Shown: one piece after another, positions 18,640-28,100 of the stretch
Layout: each line of letters begins with the position of its first letter
Numbering within the stretch: the first letter of the stretch is position 1
Assembly (NCBI GenBank): GCA_030836185.1
Contig: JAURQH010000099.1
Span: 1-64,000 of the forward strand
Reading direction: 5' to 3'
Length of the DNA: 64,000 nucleotides
Source of the DNA: Planctomycetota bacterium
GTDB taxonomy: Bacteria > Planctomycetota > Planctomycetia > Planctomycetales > Planctomycetaceae
The notes under the pieces: model-generated
Seen by the model: the letters and a program-made list of their open reading frames with translations, nothing else
Databases searched by the model: none
What the model was told of the DNA's origin: nothing
Translations under genes and position numbers: made by a program

Positions 18640-19191
18640 TCAAGCTGGCTGAGCCAGCAATTCATCACGCAGTCGATGACGAGCCGTGTGCAGTCGCCGC
18701 TTGATCGTTCCGATCGGGCTGTTGAACTCTTCGCTCATTTCCTTCAGGCTGTGCCCGTTGATGTAGAATGAGATCAGAGTTTCACGGTCCATGTCGCCGA
18801 GGCGATGTAGACCTTCCCAGACTCCCTCACGCTGCTCTGCTCGCAACAGTGATTCGAGAGGCGTTTCGGGAGCTTGTTCTGCCACAGCAGACATCACCTC
18901 GGTATCAGTGCTGAACTCCTGCGGACGACGCACAGCCCGATTGATCGCCAATCGCACTGCAATCTGCTTCAACCAACCTGCGAAACGCTCTGGCTCGCGG
19001 AGTTGATCGAGCTTACGGTATGCTCGCAGGAAAACTTCCTGTGTCACTTCGGAAGCCTCAGCCCGGTTACGCAAACGTCGCAAAACAATTGCGAATACGG
19101 TTGGCTCAAAGTGTTCCACAAGAGTATCGAAAGCATCCCGGCTTCCAGCCTGAGCTCGTAATACTAATTCACGCAAGATGTAAGTTTCCAT
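18640..19191 (-). CDS. RNA polymerase sigma factor, ECF subfamily
   Basis: A 183-residue sigma-70 group IV factor. Region 2 spans about 10-90 (DAFDTLVEHFEPTVFAIVLR, then VTQEVFLRAYRKL and FAGWLKQIAVRLAINR), and region 4 about 120-180 (LGDMDRETLISFYINGHSLK, then GTIKRRLHTARHRLRDEL). The start ATG 19191 is chosen over the ATG five codons earlier because GAGGAAA lies 8 bases upstream of it. No anti-sigma gene is adjacent, so the control mechanism is not evident. Planctomycetes carry many such orphan ECF factors. Confidence 0.93.
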   Translation of the reverse strand: METYILRELVLRAQAGSRDAFDTLVEHFEPTVFAIVLRRLRNRAEASEVTQEVFLRAYRKLDQLREPERFAGWLKQIAVRLAINRAVRRPQEFSTDTEVMSAVAEQAPETPLESLLRAEQREGVWEGLHRLGDMDRETLISFYINGHSLKEMSEEFNSPIGTIKRRLHTARHRLRDELLAQPA

Positions 19192-19375
19192 GGTTGGTTT
19201 CCTCATATCAAAACCGCTTCAATGCGGTGATTGTCGGGATTCAGCAACAAAACGGTTTGCTGTGACGGGCAATGGAAAATGAATCCAAAGCCAAAAGATC
19301 AACAGCATGGCATCGAACGACTCACCCAGTGGGGAGAGCGTTTCGACAGTCGGCCAAGTTGTGAGTGTTTTTCAC

Positions 19376-19696
19376 TCAGCAGCTTATGGCGTCTCTCATA
19401 ATGAAAGATGCCCAGGCCGGTGCCGGTAGCTCTCGCCAGGCCGGAATCGAATCGCTCATTGGTAAATTGCGAGACGACTCCATTCGCGAGCGGGACATCT
19501 CCATCGAGAAGTGCCCCATCCCGCGACGACTGGTACATGTGAGACCAGTCGTGTGAGAGCCAAATAGCCGTTTTGATTTTCCCGGTTTCAGGCGCAATGC
19601 CGCTACGGAAGCATCAACAACAGCCACGACTCCACAATTTCCATGAGTCGCATGGATGTTTTGGATCTGATTGTTGGATACTTGGTAACGCCACAT
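19376..19696 (-). CDS. Doubtful small open frame
   Basis: A 106-codon frame starting ATG at 19696. The N-terminal half (VVAVVDASVAALRLKPGKSK) looks plausibly coding. The second half is rich in Ser, Arg and Met and looks shadow-like, while an overlapping minus-strand frame at 19299-19538 looks somewhat more protein-like there. This could be a small gene with a frameshift, or non-coding. No family is recognised. Confidence 0.25.
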   Translation of the reverse strand: MWRYQVSNNQIQNIHATHGNCGVVAVVDASVAALRLKPGKSKRLFGSHTTGLTCTSRRGMGHFSMEMSRSRMESSRNLPMSDSIPAWRELPAPAWASFIMRDAISC

Positions 19697-20010
19697 AACT
19701 GCACCTTTTCCGCCTTCTGGCGGCCTTCAGGAAACCATTCCTTTAATAAAAAGCAGTTCTCCCGCTCCATAGCGAGATCAATTGTGTCGGAGAGGTTAAA
19801 AGAATCCGGCTGATGAGGCCGTCATGCAATCTTCCCGAAGTCGGGAAACACCATCTCCACTTGTGTAGACGAAGCATCGTCGAGAATGGTTCACGAGATT
19901 CTGAAGGATTTCCGAATTTTCCTCAGATTCGATCAGCTTCGTGAAAAACAAGGCTCTAAGAATTCCCTTAAAGCATATGACATTCAGCAATTACGAAATC
20001 TTCTACGGTT
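19697..20010. other. Intergenic stretch, no gene recognised
   Basis: No credible coding frame. It contains a short perfect hairpin (TTCCCG-AAGT-CGGGAA near 19843) and a CTGATGAG word near 19810. I could not extend these into a known RNA fold. The minus-strand frame of 64 codons here has no supporting start site. Confidence 0.4.
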
Positions 20011-21033
20011 CTAAAAATCACCTATCGGATTGCCGTCATTTCTCCAGCCGAGTCGGCGTTGGAGCGTCAAATCGGTATTTTCGCTGATGAAGCGAACCCG
20101 GCCATCGGCGAACACGAATTGCGCGCCTCCGACATGCAGTGAAGAGAACGGGTTCGTGGCGGCAATCCCTGCATTACAAACGGGAGTTTCTCCGTTGATT
20201 CCTCGACCGATCACTCCCAAGGCATCTGAGTCACCTTGTTTGACGTTACTGACAAAATCACCAGCCCCAGCCACATACAAAGAGGCTGATTCACCCAAGT
20301 TACGGCAATTCGCGGTTTGGTATCTCCAGGCACGTTCACCAACCAGGATTTGGTTACTGGTTCCGTCTGTGATATCTCTCATTTTAACGCGACTATCTGC
20401 CCAAAATATTCCGGTCGTGTGCTGATGGCTGTGAAGAATTGCATCAACTCCAGTGAAACCTCCGGTAGTCGTGGTTTCTCTCAACCCGGTATTCAAACCA
20501 ACGTAATTTGATGTCGGAAGATAGAAATTCCATCCGAGCATGTTGTGTGTACTGCGGGACGTATTGAAGCGAGGAGCAATATCGGATGGGCAGCGGAATG
20601 ATTCGAGCGGTGTGAGCAAGTTCTGCCTGATGTTGTTGTCGGTGATCGCATCAATGGCGTCCATATCGCTCACTCGCATCGCTTGATAGACGGGAGCTTG
20701 ATCCATGAATGGCATGACGAAAGCACTCCACGCCCATTGAGCAGCATCGTGTCGAACCACACCACCATTTTTGTGATTGTACTGGTTACCGGATGCGTTT
20801 AGTGCAACTCCCCAGTCATTGATGTAGCCGGGAGGAAAGACGCCATGCGTATCATGATAATTGTGGAGGGCTAGCCCAATCTGCTTCAGATTATTCTTGC
20901 AGGTAGATCGTCTGGCGGCTTCACGGGCCTGTTGGACTGCTGGAAGTAATAGCGCAACTAACACCGCAATGATCGCGATCACTACCAATAGCTCAATCAG
21001 GGTGAAGCCTGGTCGAGAGTTCTGAGTTTTCAT
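20011..21033 (-). CDS. DUF1559 domain protein with type II prepilin-like leader
   Basis: A 340-residue planctomycete-type pseudopilin. The N-terminus has the prepilin peptidase site and hydrophobic helix [20 protein letters not shown], followed by [16 protein letters not shown] and [24 protein letters not shown]. The body is a DUF1559 domain ending in the typical H-x-G-G-A-x-F-x-F-A-D-G-x-V-R-F segment ([16 protein letters not shown]). These proteins form very large paralogous families in planctomycetes and are presumed surface or pseudopilus components. ATG 21033 has AGGGGAC upstream; the longer frame from 21075 is not needed. Confidence 0.95.
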   Translation of the reverse strand: MKTQNSRPGFTLIELLVVIAIIAVLVALLLPAVQQAREAARRSTCKNNLKQIGLALHNYHDTHGVFPPGYINDWGVALNASGNQYNHKNGGVVRHDAAQWAWSAFVMPFMDQAPVYQAMRVSDMDAIDAITDNNIRQNLLTPLESFRCPSDIAPRFNTSRSTHNMLGWNFYLPTSNYVGLNTGLRETTTTGGFTGVDAILHSHQHTTGIFWADSRVKMRDITDGTSNQILVGERAWRYQTANCRNLGESASLYVAGAGDFVSNVKQGDSDALGVIGRGINGETPVCNAGIAATNPFSSLHVGGAQFVFADGRVRFISENTDLTLQRRLGWRNDGNPIGDF

Positions 21034-21205
21034 AGTCGATGTCCCCTGAGTTGTTCCTAAAAAGCGAATGAACAACCCCCTTCAATACAATGGAAGCACA
21101 CAAAACAGGCATTGAACACCCAATTTATTGCACAATCTGTAATTTGGCCGGGAATTCATAATCGAAACGCTGATGACCCTTACTTTCGATCCGATCACTC
21201 ATGAA

Positions 21206-23563
21206 TTAGTCCAGCGAACTGACACGCAAGCGTAATGCGTTACCAATCACCGAGACAGAGCTGAAGCTCATTGCGGCTGCCGCCAACATCGGATTCAGTA
21301 GCATTCCCAGAACCGGATACAAGACACCCGCCGCCACCGGAATCCCCAAGCCGTTGTAGACCAACGCAAAAAAGAGATTCTGGCGGATATTCCGCATCGT
21401 CAATCGGCTCAGAGAAATCGCCTTCTCAATTCCTAGCAAGTCTCCTTTGATTAAGGTCACACCAGCGGATTCAATGGCGACATCCGTCCCCGTCCCCATC
21501 GCGATTCCGACATCGGCGGCAGCCAGTGCCGGTGCGTCATTGATGCCATCTCCCGCGAAGACCACTTTATGCCCTTCCTTCTGCATACATTGCACATGCT
21601 CATGCTTGGCTTCGGGAGAGACCTCTGCGTGATATTCATCAATCCCTAACTTTTCGGCGACCGCTTTGGCGGTCTGTTGATTGTCGCCAGTCAGCATGAC
21701 AATTTTGAGCCCCATGTTGTGTAGGCGTCCAATTGCCCCCGGCGTTGATTCTTTGATCGGGTCGCTCACCGCAACGAGTCCAGCAAAGTTGCCATCCACG
21801 GCGGCAAACATGACCGTCATCGCCTCCGCTTGCCATTGCTCTGCGTTCTCATCCAAATTTGAGACGCCGGAAACATTTTGCTCTTCCAGCAATTGTCGTT
21901 TGCCAAACAAGACCGACTTTCCTTGCACGGTTCCCGAAACCCCTTGCCCTGTGATGGAAGAAAATTCGTGGACCTCGGGAAGCGAAAGCGTTTTCTGTTT
22001 AGCAGCTTCGAGAATTGCACCCGCTAGCGGATGCTCGCTGGAAGACTCCAAAGCAGCAACCAGTTTCAGTAATTCGTTTTCATCCTGCCCCTCAACAGTT
22101 TTCAGATTGCTTAACGAGGGCTTCCCTCGAGTTAATGTCCCGGTTTTATCGACGACAATCGTATCGATGTTTTCGAGTATTTCGAGATACTCGGCGTTCT
22201 TGATTAAGACGCCAGCCTTCGCTCCTCGCCCCACCCCCACCATGATCGACATTGGTGTCGCCAGCCCCAAAGCACACGGACAGGCAATGATCAAGACTGC
22301 AATCGCATTGACCAATGCATACACCAAGGCGGGTTGTTCGGGCTGCACGATGGCCCAGACAGCAAATGTCATCAGTGAAATAATCACGACAGCAGGTACA
22401 AAATACCCGGCGACTTTATCGGCGATGGATTGAATCGGTGCGCGTGATCGTTGTGCTTCAGAGACCATCTTGATGATGCGAGAAAGAGTTGTCTCTTGCC
22501 CCACGTGTTCGGCGGTCATCAGGAACGAACCTGTCTGATTGACCGTACCGCCAATCACGCCGTCCCCTTCCGACTTCTCGACCGGGACCGGCTCACCTGT
22601 GATCATCGACTCATCGATGTTGCTTTTCCCTTCGTGAATTGTTCCATCAACGGGGATTTTCTCACCGGGTTTGACGCGCAAGACATCTCCTTCTTTTAAT
22701 TCATCGATGGGGATATCTTTGCCGCCGTCATCGGTCACGAGATGAGCGGTGGGGGGAGTGAGTGACATCAATTCTCGAATTGCGGAACCTGTCTGCTTGC
22801 GAGCACGAAGTTCGAGAATTTGTCCCAACAGAACTAAAGTGATGATGACGGCTGCCGATTCAAAATAGACCTGAGCAACGCCGTCATGCAAAAATGCTTG
22901 GGGAATCAGTTCCGGGAACAAGACCGCGATCAGACTGAACCCGTAAGTCGCTCCCGTCCCCAAAGCGATGAGCGTGAACATATTCAGATTCCACGTCACC
23001 ACGGAGCGCCAACCGCGTAGAAAGAATAGTGCGCCACAATAGATCACCACGGGCGTGCTCAAGATCAACTGAATCCAATTTGAGACGTTGTCTGACAGGA
23101 AGGTCAGAGGAACCCCCACATGCGGCAACATGGCCAATAAAAAGACCGGCAGACTTAACACGAGGCTGATCCAGAACCGGTGCGTCATATTCACGAGTTC
23201 GGGGTCATCCTCTTCCTCTGCAGTGACGGTTGTGGGTTCCAACGCCATCCCACATTTCGGACAAGCTGCGGGGACATCACTTTCGACTCCCGGACACATT
23301 GGGCAGATGTATTTTCCGCTCGACGATTTTGGAGATGCCTTCGAGGATTGCTCGCCGTTCTGTCCCATAACGGGAAGCAGGTGCGAGTGTTTCATTTCCT
23401 GATCGCCGTGGCAGCAGGCACCATCCGTCGAATCATTCGCCCCGGATTTGAGAAACTTCTGTCGGCAGCTTTCGCAACAGAAATAGAAAGTATCGCCGTC
23501 CTTCTCAGTCGTGAGCGAAGTCGATTCGTTGACTTCCATATGACAGATGGGATCAATCGCCAT
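21206..23563 (-). CDS. copA: Copper-translocating P-type ATPase with YHS and heavy-metal-binding N-terminal domains
   Basis: A P1B-type ATPase of 785 residues that exports Cu+ across the inner membrane. The N-terminus carries a YHS-type domain (DPICHMEVN and FCCESC, residues about 3-40), then a zinc-ribbon heavy-metal-binding domain ([18 protein letters not shown], about 88-112) in place of ferredoxin-like CxxC metal domains. Eight membrane segments follow, with the CPC site at 428-430, TGEP, the phosphorylated Asp472 in DKTGTLT, SSEHPLA with the nucleotide His, and [10 protein letters not shown]. Copper is the likely substrate from the family; silver is possible. It diverges from the creatininase gene across a 142-bp gap. 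Confidence 0.93.
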   Translation of the reverse strand: MAIDPICHMEVNESTSLTTEKDGDTFYFCCESCRQKFLKSGANDSTDGACCHGDQEMKHSHLLPVMGQNGEQSSKASPKSSSGKYICPMCPGVESDVPAACPKCGMALEPTTVTAEEEDDPELVNMTHRFWISLVLSLPVFLLAMLPHVGVPLTFLSDNVSNWIQLILSTPVVIYCGALFFLRGWRSVVTWNLNMFTLIALGTGATYGFSLIAVLFPELIPQAFLHDGVAQVYFESAAVIITLVLLGQILELRARKQTGSAIRELMSLTPPTAHLVTDDGGKDIPIDELKEGDVLRVKPGEKIPVDGTIHEGKSNIDESMITGEPVPVEKSEGDGVIGGTVNQTGSFLMTAEHVGQETTLSRIIKMVSEAQRSRAPIQSIADKVAGYFVPAVVIISLMTFAVWAIVQPEQPALVYALVNAIAVLIIACPCALGLATPMSIMVGVGRGAKAGVLIKNAEYLEILENIDTIVVDKTGTLTRGKPSLSNLKTVEGQDENELLKLVAALESSSEHPLAGAILEAAKQKTLSLPEVHEFSSITGQGVSGTVQGKSVLFGKRQLLEEQNVSGVSNLDENAEQWQAEAMTVMFAAVDGNFAGLVAVSDPIKESTPGAIGRLHNMGLKIVMLTGDNQQTAKAVAEKLGIDEYHAEVSPEAKHEHVQCMQKEGHKVVFAGDGINDAPALAAADVGIAMGTGTDVAIESAGVTLIKGDLLGIEKAISLSRLTMRNIRQNLFFALVYNGLGIPVAAGVLYPVLGMLLNPMLAAAAMSFSSVSVIGNALRLRVSSLD

Positions 23564-23705
23564 GAAAATTCCGTCAAGTAAAAAAGTGGTTGAGGCAGTC
23601 GGCTGGCGGTTTTGTTACAATTTTCTACAGCAAAAATTTCTGCAGCAAAACCTACCTGCCACTCGTTCCATTGTAAGCATTCCGCAACTTTCACAAGAGG
23701 CTCCC

Positions 23706-24455
23706 GTGCAACTTTCTGAACTGACCTGGCCCGATATTCAGAGTTTACCCCGGAATACGCCCATCGTTGTTCCGATTGCCGCTCTCGAACAGCACGGTCA
23801 TCACATGCCGTTGATGACCGATAGTCTGTTGTTGGGTGAGGTGATCCGAAGAATCGCGGAACCACTCCAAGAGGAGATTTTGTTCGCACCACTTCAATGG
23901 CTGGGGAATTCCGAACATCATCTCGATTTTCCCGGCACAATGTCTGCCACTCCACGGACTTATCTCGATCTGTTACGGGATGTCGCAGAAAACTTTCTGT
24001 ATCACGGCTTTGACCGCATTGTTTTCCTGAATGGTCACGGTGGAAATATTGTTCCCAGTGCTCAGGCGACCTATGAACTGCGACAGAAATATCGCGAGCA
24101 GGAAAATCTGCTCATTCTCTCTTCCACCTATTGGGAAATGGGGACGCCGACACTCGATTCACTGGTCCAAACACAAATGGGCCACGCCGGCGAATGGGAA
24201 ACATCGATGATGTTGGCACTGCGTCCTGAACTCGTCAAAGATTATCAGTCGTGTAAAACCATCCCGTTCGGCAACTCCTTCAAGCCCGGCAATCGTGCGT
24301 GGGTCATGAAAGACCGAACCAACATCGGGCACATCGGTAGCCCAGAGCAAGCCTCGCCAGAAAAGGGTGAGCACCTGTTCGAGACGTTTTCTGCGGGGAC
24401 TGTCTCCTTCCTGAAGCGAGTTGCTGCCTGGGATGGCGAAACTTGGGATGCGTAA
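23706..24455 (+). CDS. Creatininase family protein
   Basis: A 249-residue metal-dependent amidohydrolase-like protein. Family motifs visible: the N-terminal ELTWPDIQ, VVPIAALEQHGHHMPLMTDS (metal His/Glu/Asp), NSEHHLDFPGTMS, FLNGHGGN and MGHAGEWETSMM. Members hydrolyse cyclic or linear amides (creatinine, 3-dehydro-scyllo-inosose, formamidopyrimidines), and the substrate here is unknown. The GTG at 23706 is preferred, with AGAGG 5 bases upstream; the ATG at 23547 lies inside copA on the other strand. Gene pair with the downstream hydrolase on the same strand. Confidence 0.88.
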   Translation: MQLSELTWPDIQSLPRNTPIVVPIAALEQHGHHMPLMTDSLLLGEVIRRIAEPLQEEILFAPLQWLGNSEHHLDFPGTMSATPRTYLDLLRDVAENFLYHGFDRIVFLNGHGGNIVPSAQATYELRQKYREQENLLILSSTYWEMGTPTLDSLVQTQMGHAGEWETSMMLALRPELVKDYQSCKTIPFGNSFKPGNRAWVMKDRTNIGHIGSPEQASPEKGEHLFETFSAGTVSFLKRVAAWDGETWDA

Positions 24456-24496
24456 CTCAAAGACAACTCAAGATATCATTCACAGGATTACCACAC

Positions 24497-25810
24497 ATGT
24501 TACGAGCGTTCATTTTTTTCAGTCTGTTTGTTGTTCCTTTGTTCGTGCATGCGGAGGCATTCAATGTGACGATTGAACCGCGAGAAAAAGACGCCAACGG
24601 GACAGCCCATTATCGTCTCTGGATTCCCGATAATGTCGAGACGTTACGCGGGATCATCGTCCGTCAACACGGTTGTGGTGAAGGGGCACGCAAGTTGGGA
24701 CTCGAACACGCCGACGATCCGCAATGGCGGGCACTCGCAAAAAAGTGGGACTGTGCTTTGCTCGGCTCACAATTGTGGGCTCCTCAAGAAGATTGCAGCA
24801 CCTGGACGATTCCGCAAGACGGGTCCGCTTCCTCCTTCTTTCGGGCCATCAACCATTTTGCAGACACCACGAACCATCCAGAAATTCAACATATTCCGTG
24901 GTGCTTGTGGGGACATTCGGGTGGTGCCATGTGGGTTTGTAACATGACATACCTTTACCCGGAACGAGTCATCGCGACTTTTCCTCGTTCGGGGGGATTG
25001 GCTCCTGTGGGACGCGAATTTACCCGTTCACAACCTCAGAAATATGAAAGTTCTGCGCAGGCTTATGAAGTCCCCATTCTCTTTTGTTTTGGGGAGACCG
25101 AAGAAATTCCCGACACGCGATTTTTTAGTGGAGTTTCAGCAGCGCGTAACCTCTTTGAACACGGTCGTCAACAGGGAGCACTCTGGTCGATTGCCGTCCA
25201 TCCAGGATCGAATCACGAGAATAGTAACAGTCGGCTACTCGCCATTCGTTTTTTTGACGCCGTCATGAAATATCGACTACCGGAAACTGTGGACAACCCG
25301 AAGCGGCCCATCAAGCCAATCCCGCTGAACAACGAAAAGAGCTACGTGGCCAACGTCAAAACTCTAAAAATCTTTCGCGAGAATGAATATCAGGGCGACA
25401 CTTCAACCATGGCTTGGTTCCCTAACATTCATGCGGCTCGCGCGTGGCAAGACCTCTCACAACGCGGATCGATTGCCGATGGTTCGCCTCCACCAGCTCC
25501 AACCGATGTCACATTTAAGAAAACTGATGCGGGATGGAAACTCACTTGGAACGCTGAAGCCGACATCGAAAGTGGGATCGGGTCTTTTCGTGTCTATCGT
25601 GGAGACAAGATGATTGGTGAGGTGCGTGGCCCTGTCGACAAACGCTGGAACCCCCACGGACATTATCACGCCTGGAATTATTCCGACCAACCACTCAAGG
25701 GAACAGAGTTCCCCGAAAAGGAATTTACAATCACAGGCTCGACCGACGGAATCACCGTTTCAACCGTGAATCAATCCGGTGTCGAATCCGAAAAGACCGA
25801 CGCACGCTAA
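24497..25810 (+). CDS. Secreted alpha/beta-hydrolase with C-terminal fibronectin-like domain
   Basis: A 437-residue protein with a cleavable signal peptide (MLRAFIFFSLFVVPLFVHA-EAF). The central part is an alpha/beta hydrolase with nucleophile elbow GHSGGA and a preceding IIVRQHGCG block. Residues about 340-437 look like a beta-sandwich (PAPTDVTFKKTDAGWKLTW, then SGIGSFRVYR), resembling a fibronectin type III module. Likely periplasmic or extracellular esterase or depolymerase; the substrate is unknown. ATG 24497 begins the signal peptide; the frame extends upstream into the creatininase end but that part is not needed. Its stop faces the HEAT gene's stop 5 bases away. Confidence 0.8.
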   Translation: MLRAFIFFSLFVVPLFVHAEAFNVTIEPREKDANGTAHYRLWIPDNVETLRGIIVRQHGCGEGARKLGLEHADDPQWRALAKKWDCALLGSQLWAPQEDCSTWTIPQDGSASSFFRAINHFADTTNHPEIQHIPWCLWGHSGGAMWVCNMTYLYPERVIATFPRSGGLAPVGREFTRSQPQKYESSAQAYEVPILFCFGETEEIPDTRFFSGVSAARNLFEHGRQQGALWSIAVHPGSNHENSNSRLLAIRFFDAVMKYRLPETVDNPKRPIKPIPLNNEKSYVANVKTLKIFRENEYQGDTSTMAWFPNIHAARAWQDLSQRGSIADGSPPPAPTDVTFKKTDAGWKLTWNAEADIESGIGSFRVYRGDKMIGEVRGPVDKRWNPHGHYHAWNYSDQPLKGTEFPEKEFTITGSTDGITVSTVNQSGVESEKTDAR

Positions 25811-25815
25811 ATTAG

Positions 25816-26679
25816 TTATTCGGCAGGGCGCGAGAGAAACAGGAGCGTTTGGGCCGCACGAATACGGGCGTCCTCGTGATCATCGTTAAGCAAGGCGATC
25901 AGATCGTCTTTGAGAGAAACAGCACGGGCATCGCCGGCGAAAGTCGCGGCATACGTGCGGATACTTCCGTCTTCGTGTTTAAGGTTTTTCGCCAAATCTG
26001 CGAGACCGTCTGCATCTCCCAATGAAGCGAGCGAATGCTGGTAATATGCTTTCGTCAGATCGTCGGGAGCCATCGGAATCAGTTTTCTGATTCGAGGTAT
26101 GTCGCTCTCGTCGCCGATGCGTCCTAAAATCCAGGCGACCGTACGACTGGTCTCTGCATCCTTGTGAGACAATGTTTCGCGCAGAAACTCGAACGCTGAT
26201 TTGTCTCCTTGTCGAGCTAATGCCGCGGCAGACATCAACCGCAAGCGCAGGTTATTTGTTTGCTCAAAGGCACGACGCATCGCCTTGCCGTCACCGATGA
26301 TATTCACTTTATACAAACTTTCGGCAGCGTGAATGTGTCCATAATCATCATCACCAGCCAGAATCTTGAGCATGATTGTGGCATGTTTTCGTTGCCCCGC
26401 TCGGACCAATTCCCGAGCGAAACCGCATTTTTGCTGATCGTCTTTCTCAAGCGGCAGCTTCGGCTCCAGATACGCAATCACCTCGTCCCCGTAGCCACCG
26501 AGAGTCAGACCTTCGGCAGCGTGGATTGAAGGCCAAAACTGGTCCGAATGCAGACCTGATCGCAGCACTTCGAGACATTTTTGCTGAATGACAGGCTCTA
26601 ACGTCAACGAATCGTTTCGTGCGGTGCTTGCACAATCCGCTGATAAAAGAGCCGTCACGATGGCGATGCAAATATTCAT
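25816..26679 (-). CDS. Secreted HEAT-repeat protein
   Basis: A 287-residue helical-repeat protein with a short signal peptide (MNICIAIVTALLSADCAS). At least five HEAT/PBS-lyase-like repeats are visible, for example HIHAAESLYKVNIIGDGKA, LMSAAALARQGDKSAFEFL, RTVAWILGRIGDESDIPRI and RIRAAQTLLFLS. The Cys at residue 16 is not in a clean lipobox. Such proteins act as binding scaffolds; no enzymatic motif is present. It stands alone, divergent from the FhcB gene. Confidence 0.75.
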   Translation of the reverse strand: MNICIAIVTALLSADCASTARNDSLTLEPVIQQKCLEVLRSGLHSDQFWPSIHAAEGLTLGGYGDEVIAYLEPKLPLEKDDQQKCGFARELVRAGQRKHATIMLKILAGDDDYGHIHAAESLYKVNIIGDGKAMRRAFEQTNNLRLRLMSAAALARQGDKSAFEFLRETLSHKDAETSRTVAWILGRIGDESDIPRIRKLIPMAPDDLTKAYYQHSLASLGDADGLADLAKNLKHEDGSIRTYAATFAGDARAVSLKDDLIALLNDDHEDARIRAAQTLLFLSRPAE

Positions 26680-26792
26680 AATTCTCTCCCGATGATGAAT
26701 TCGAATTTCCAGTTTAGTCGCTCAAACTTCGGAACGAAAAGAAAACCGGTAGACTGGACCATTTTTCGCCAATCGCTCACACTGTCATCACT

Positions 26793-28097
26793 ATGACCCA
26801 ACCCAGAGACAATTTGACGATGACAGACACCGTCGTACAAAAACCGGCTGTCTGTACGCATTGCGGTTGTGTCTGCGATGATTTAATTGCAACGGTCCAT
26901 GATCAACGGGTGACACAGATCAAAAATGCCTGTGTTCTCTCGGAAGAATGGTTTCTCACTCAAACAGCAACCCCCCAGCTTCGATTTGAAATCGAAGGTC
27001 AAACAGTTTCTCAACAACAGGCCATCGATAAAACAGCCGAGATTTTAAGTTCGGCCACCGCACCACTGATTCATGGACTCGCTCGCAGTAGCACACCCGG
27101 ACAACGAGCCGCGGTCGAATTGGCCGATCGAATTGGCGCGATTATCGATACCTCAGCCTCCACCTGTCACGCTCCGTCGATCCTTGCTTTACAACGGGTC
27201 GGAGAAAGCACCTGCTCATTGGGTGAAGTTCGTAACCGGTCGGATTTGGTCATCTTCTGGGGATCGAACCCGCTGGAAAGTCATCCCCGTCATTTAGTAC
27301 GCTATTCGGGTGAGGCAACGGGCTTATTTATTCCCAACGGTCGTGCTGATCGGACGATTGTGGTGGTCGATACTCAGGAGACTGAAACTTCGCAAGCCGC
27401 CGACCTGTTTCTGAAGATCAAACCGGAATCCGATTTCGAAGTGCTGTGGGCTCTCCGGGCCATACTCTCCGGTCAATCGCTGGAGCAGTCTTCGGTGGGT
27501 GGCATTGAAATCAAGCAGCTCAATGACTTGGTCTCTCGAATGAAACAGTGTCAGTTTGGTGCTGTCTTCTTTGGACTCGGCCTCGCTCACGGACCGCTCG
27601 GTCACCATAATGTCGAAGCGTTGCTGCAATTGGTCACTGACGTTAACGATCACACTCGCTTTATTGCTCGTCGTATGCGAAATTACGGCGATGTCGCCGG
27701 TGCCGATAGCGTACTTTGCTGGCAAACCGGGTATCCCTTCAGCGTGAGCCTCTCCAAAGGCTACCCGCGTTACAATCCGGGTGAATATTCTGCCTTCGAA
27801 TTGCTAACCCGCCGAGATGTCGATGCTGCGTTTTTGATTGGATCCGATGGTTTGAACAAGATGCCCGCTGCGGCGATCGAGACTCTCAAAACGATTCCCA
27901 CGATTTATCTCGCACCCGTCGACTCTGATCCACCTTTTGTGCCGACCGTAAGATTGAGCTCGGGAACATATGGTATTCATGATTACGGGACCGCTTACCG
28001 CATGGACGAAGTCCCCATTCCGTTGAAGCCAATTTTCCCTGAAACTGTGCCAATGGATGAAACCCTGGTTCAGTCGATCATTGATCAACTCGATTGA
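26793..28097 (+). CDS. fhcB: Formylmethanofuran dehydrogenase subunit B
   Basis: The molybdopterin-oxidoreductase-type subunit of the formylmethanofuran dehydrogenase/formyltransferase-hydrolase complex, part of the tetrahydromethanopterin C1 pathway known in methylotrophs and planctomycetes. Residues 21-47 hold the iron-sulfur cysteines (CTHCGCVCDD and NAC), and Cys125 in TSASTCHAPS is at the metal-ligand position. FWGSNPLESHPRHL and FIARRMRNYGD are family blocks. The length (434) is normal for the bacterial subunit. In methylotrophs FhcB is thought to lack redox activity; that is not testable here. FhcA, C and D genes are not in the window. ATG 26820 is an alternative start. Its stop is 3 bases from the opposing gene's stop. 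Confidence 0.9.
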   Translation: MTQPRDNLTMTDTVVQKPAVCTHCGCVCDDLIATVHDQRVTQIKNACVLSEEWFLTQTATPQLRFEIEGQTVSQQQAIDKTAEILSSATAPLIHGLARSSTPGQRAAVELADRIGAIIDTSASTCHAPSILALQRVGESTCSLGEVRNRSDLVIFWGSNPLESHPRHLVRYSGEATGLFIPNGRADRTIVVVDTQETETSQAADLFLKIKPESDFEVLWALRAILSGQSLEQSSVGGIEIKQLNDLVSRMKQCQFGAVFFGLGLAHGPLGHHNVEALLQLVTDVNDHTRFIARRMRNYGDVAGADSVLCWQTGYPFSVSLSKGYPRYNPGEYSAFELLTRRDVDAAFLIGSDGLNKMPAAAIETLKTIPTIYLAPVDSDPPFVPTVRLSSGTYGIHDYGTAYRMDEVPIPLKPIFPETVPMDETLVQSIIDQLD

Positions 28098-28100
28098 AAA

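Noticed and set aside
19796-19880. CTGATGAG followed by GGGAAAC, suggestive of a hammerhead ribozyme core
   Set aside because: The segments needed for stems I and II do not pair; only a three-base match could be made, so the core words look coincidental.
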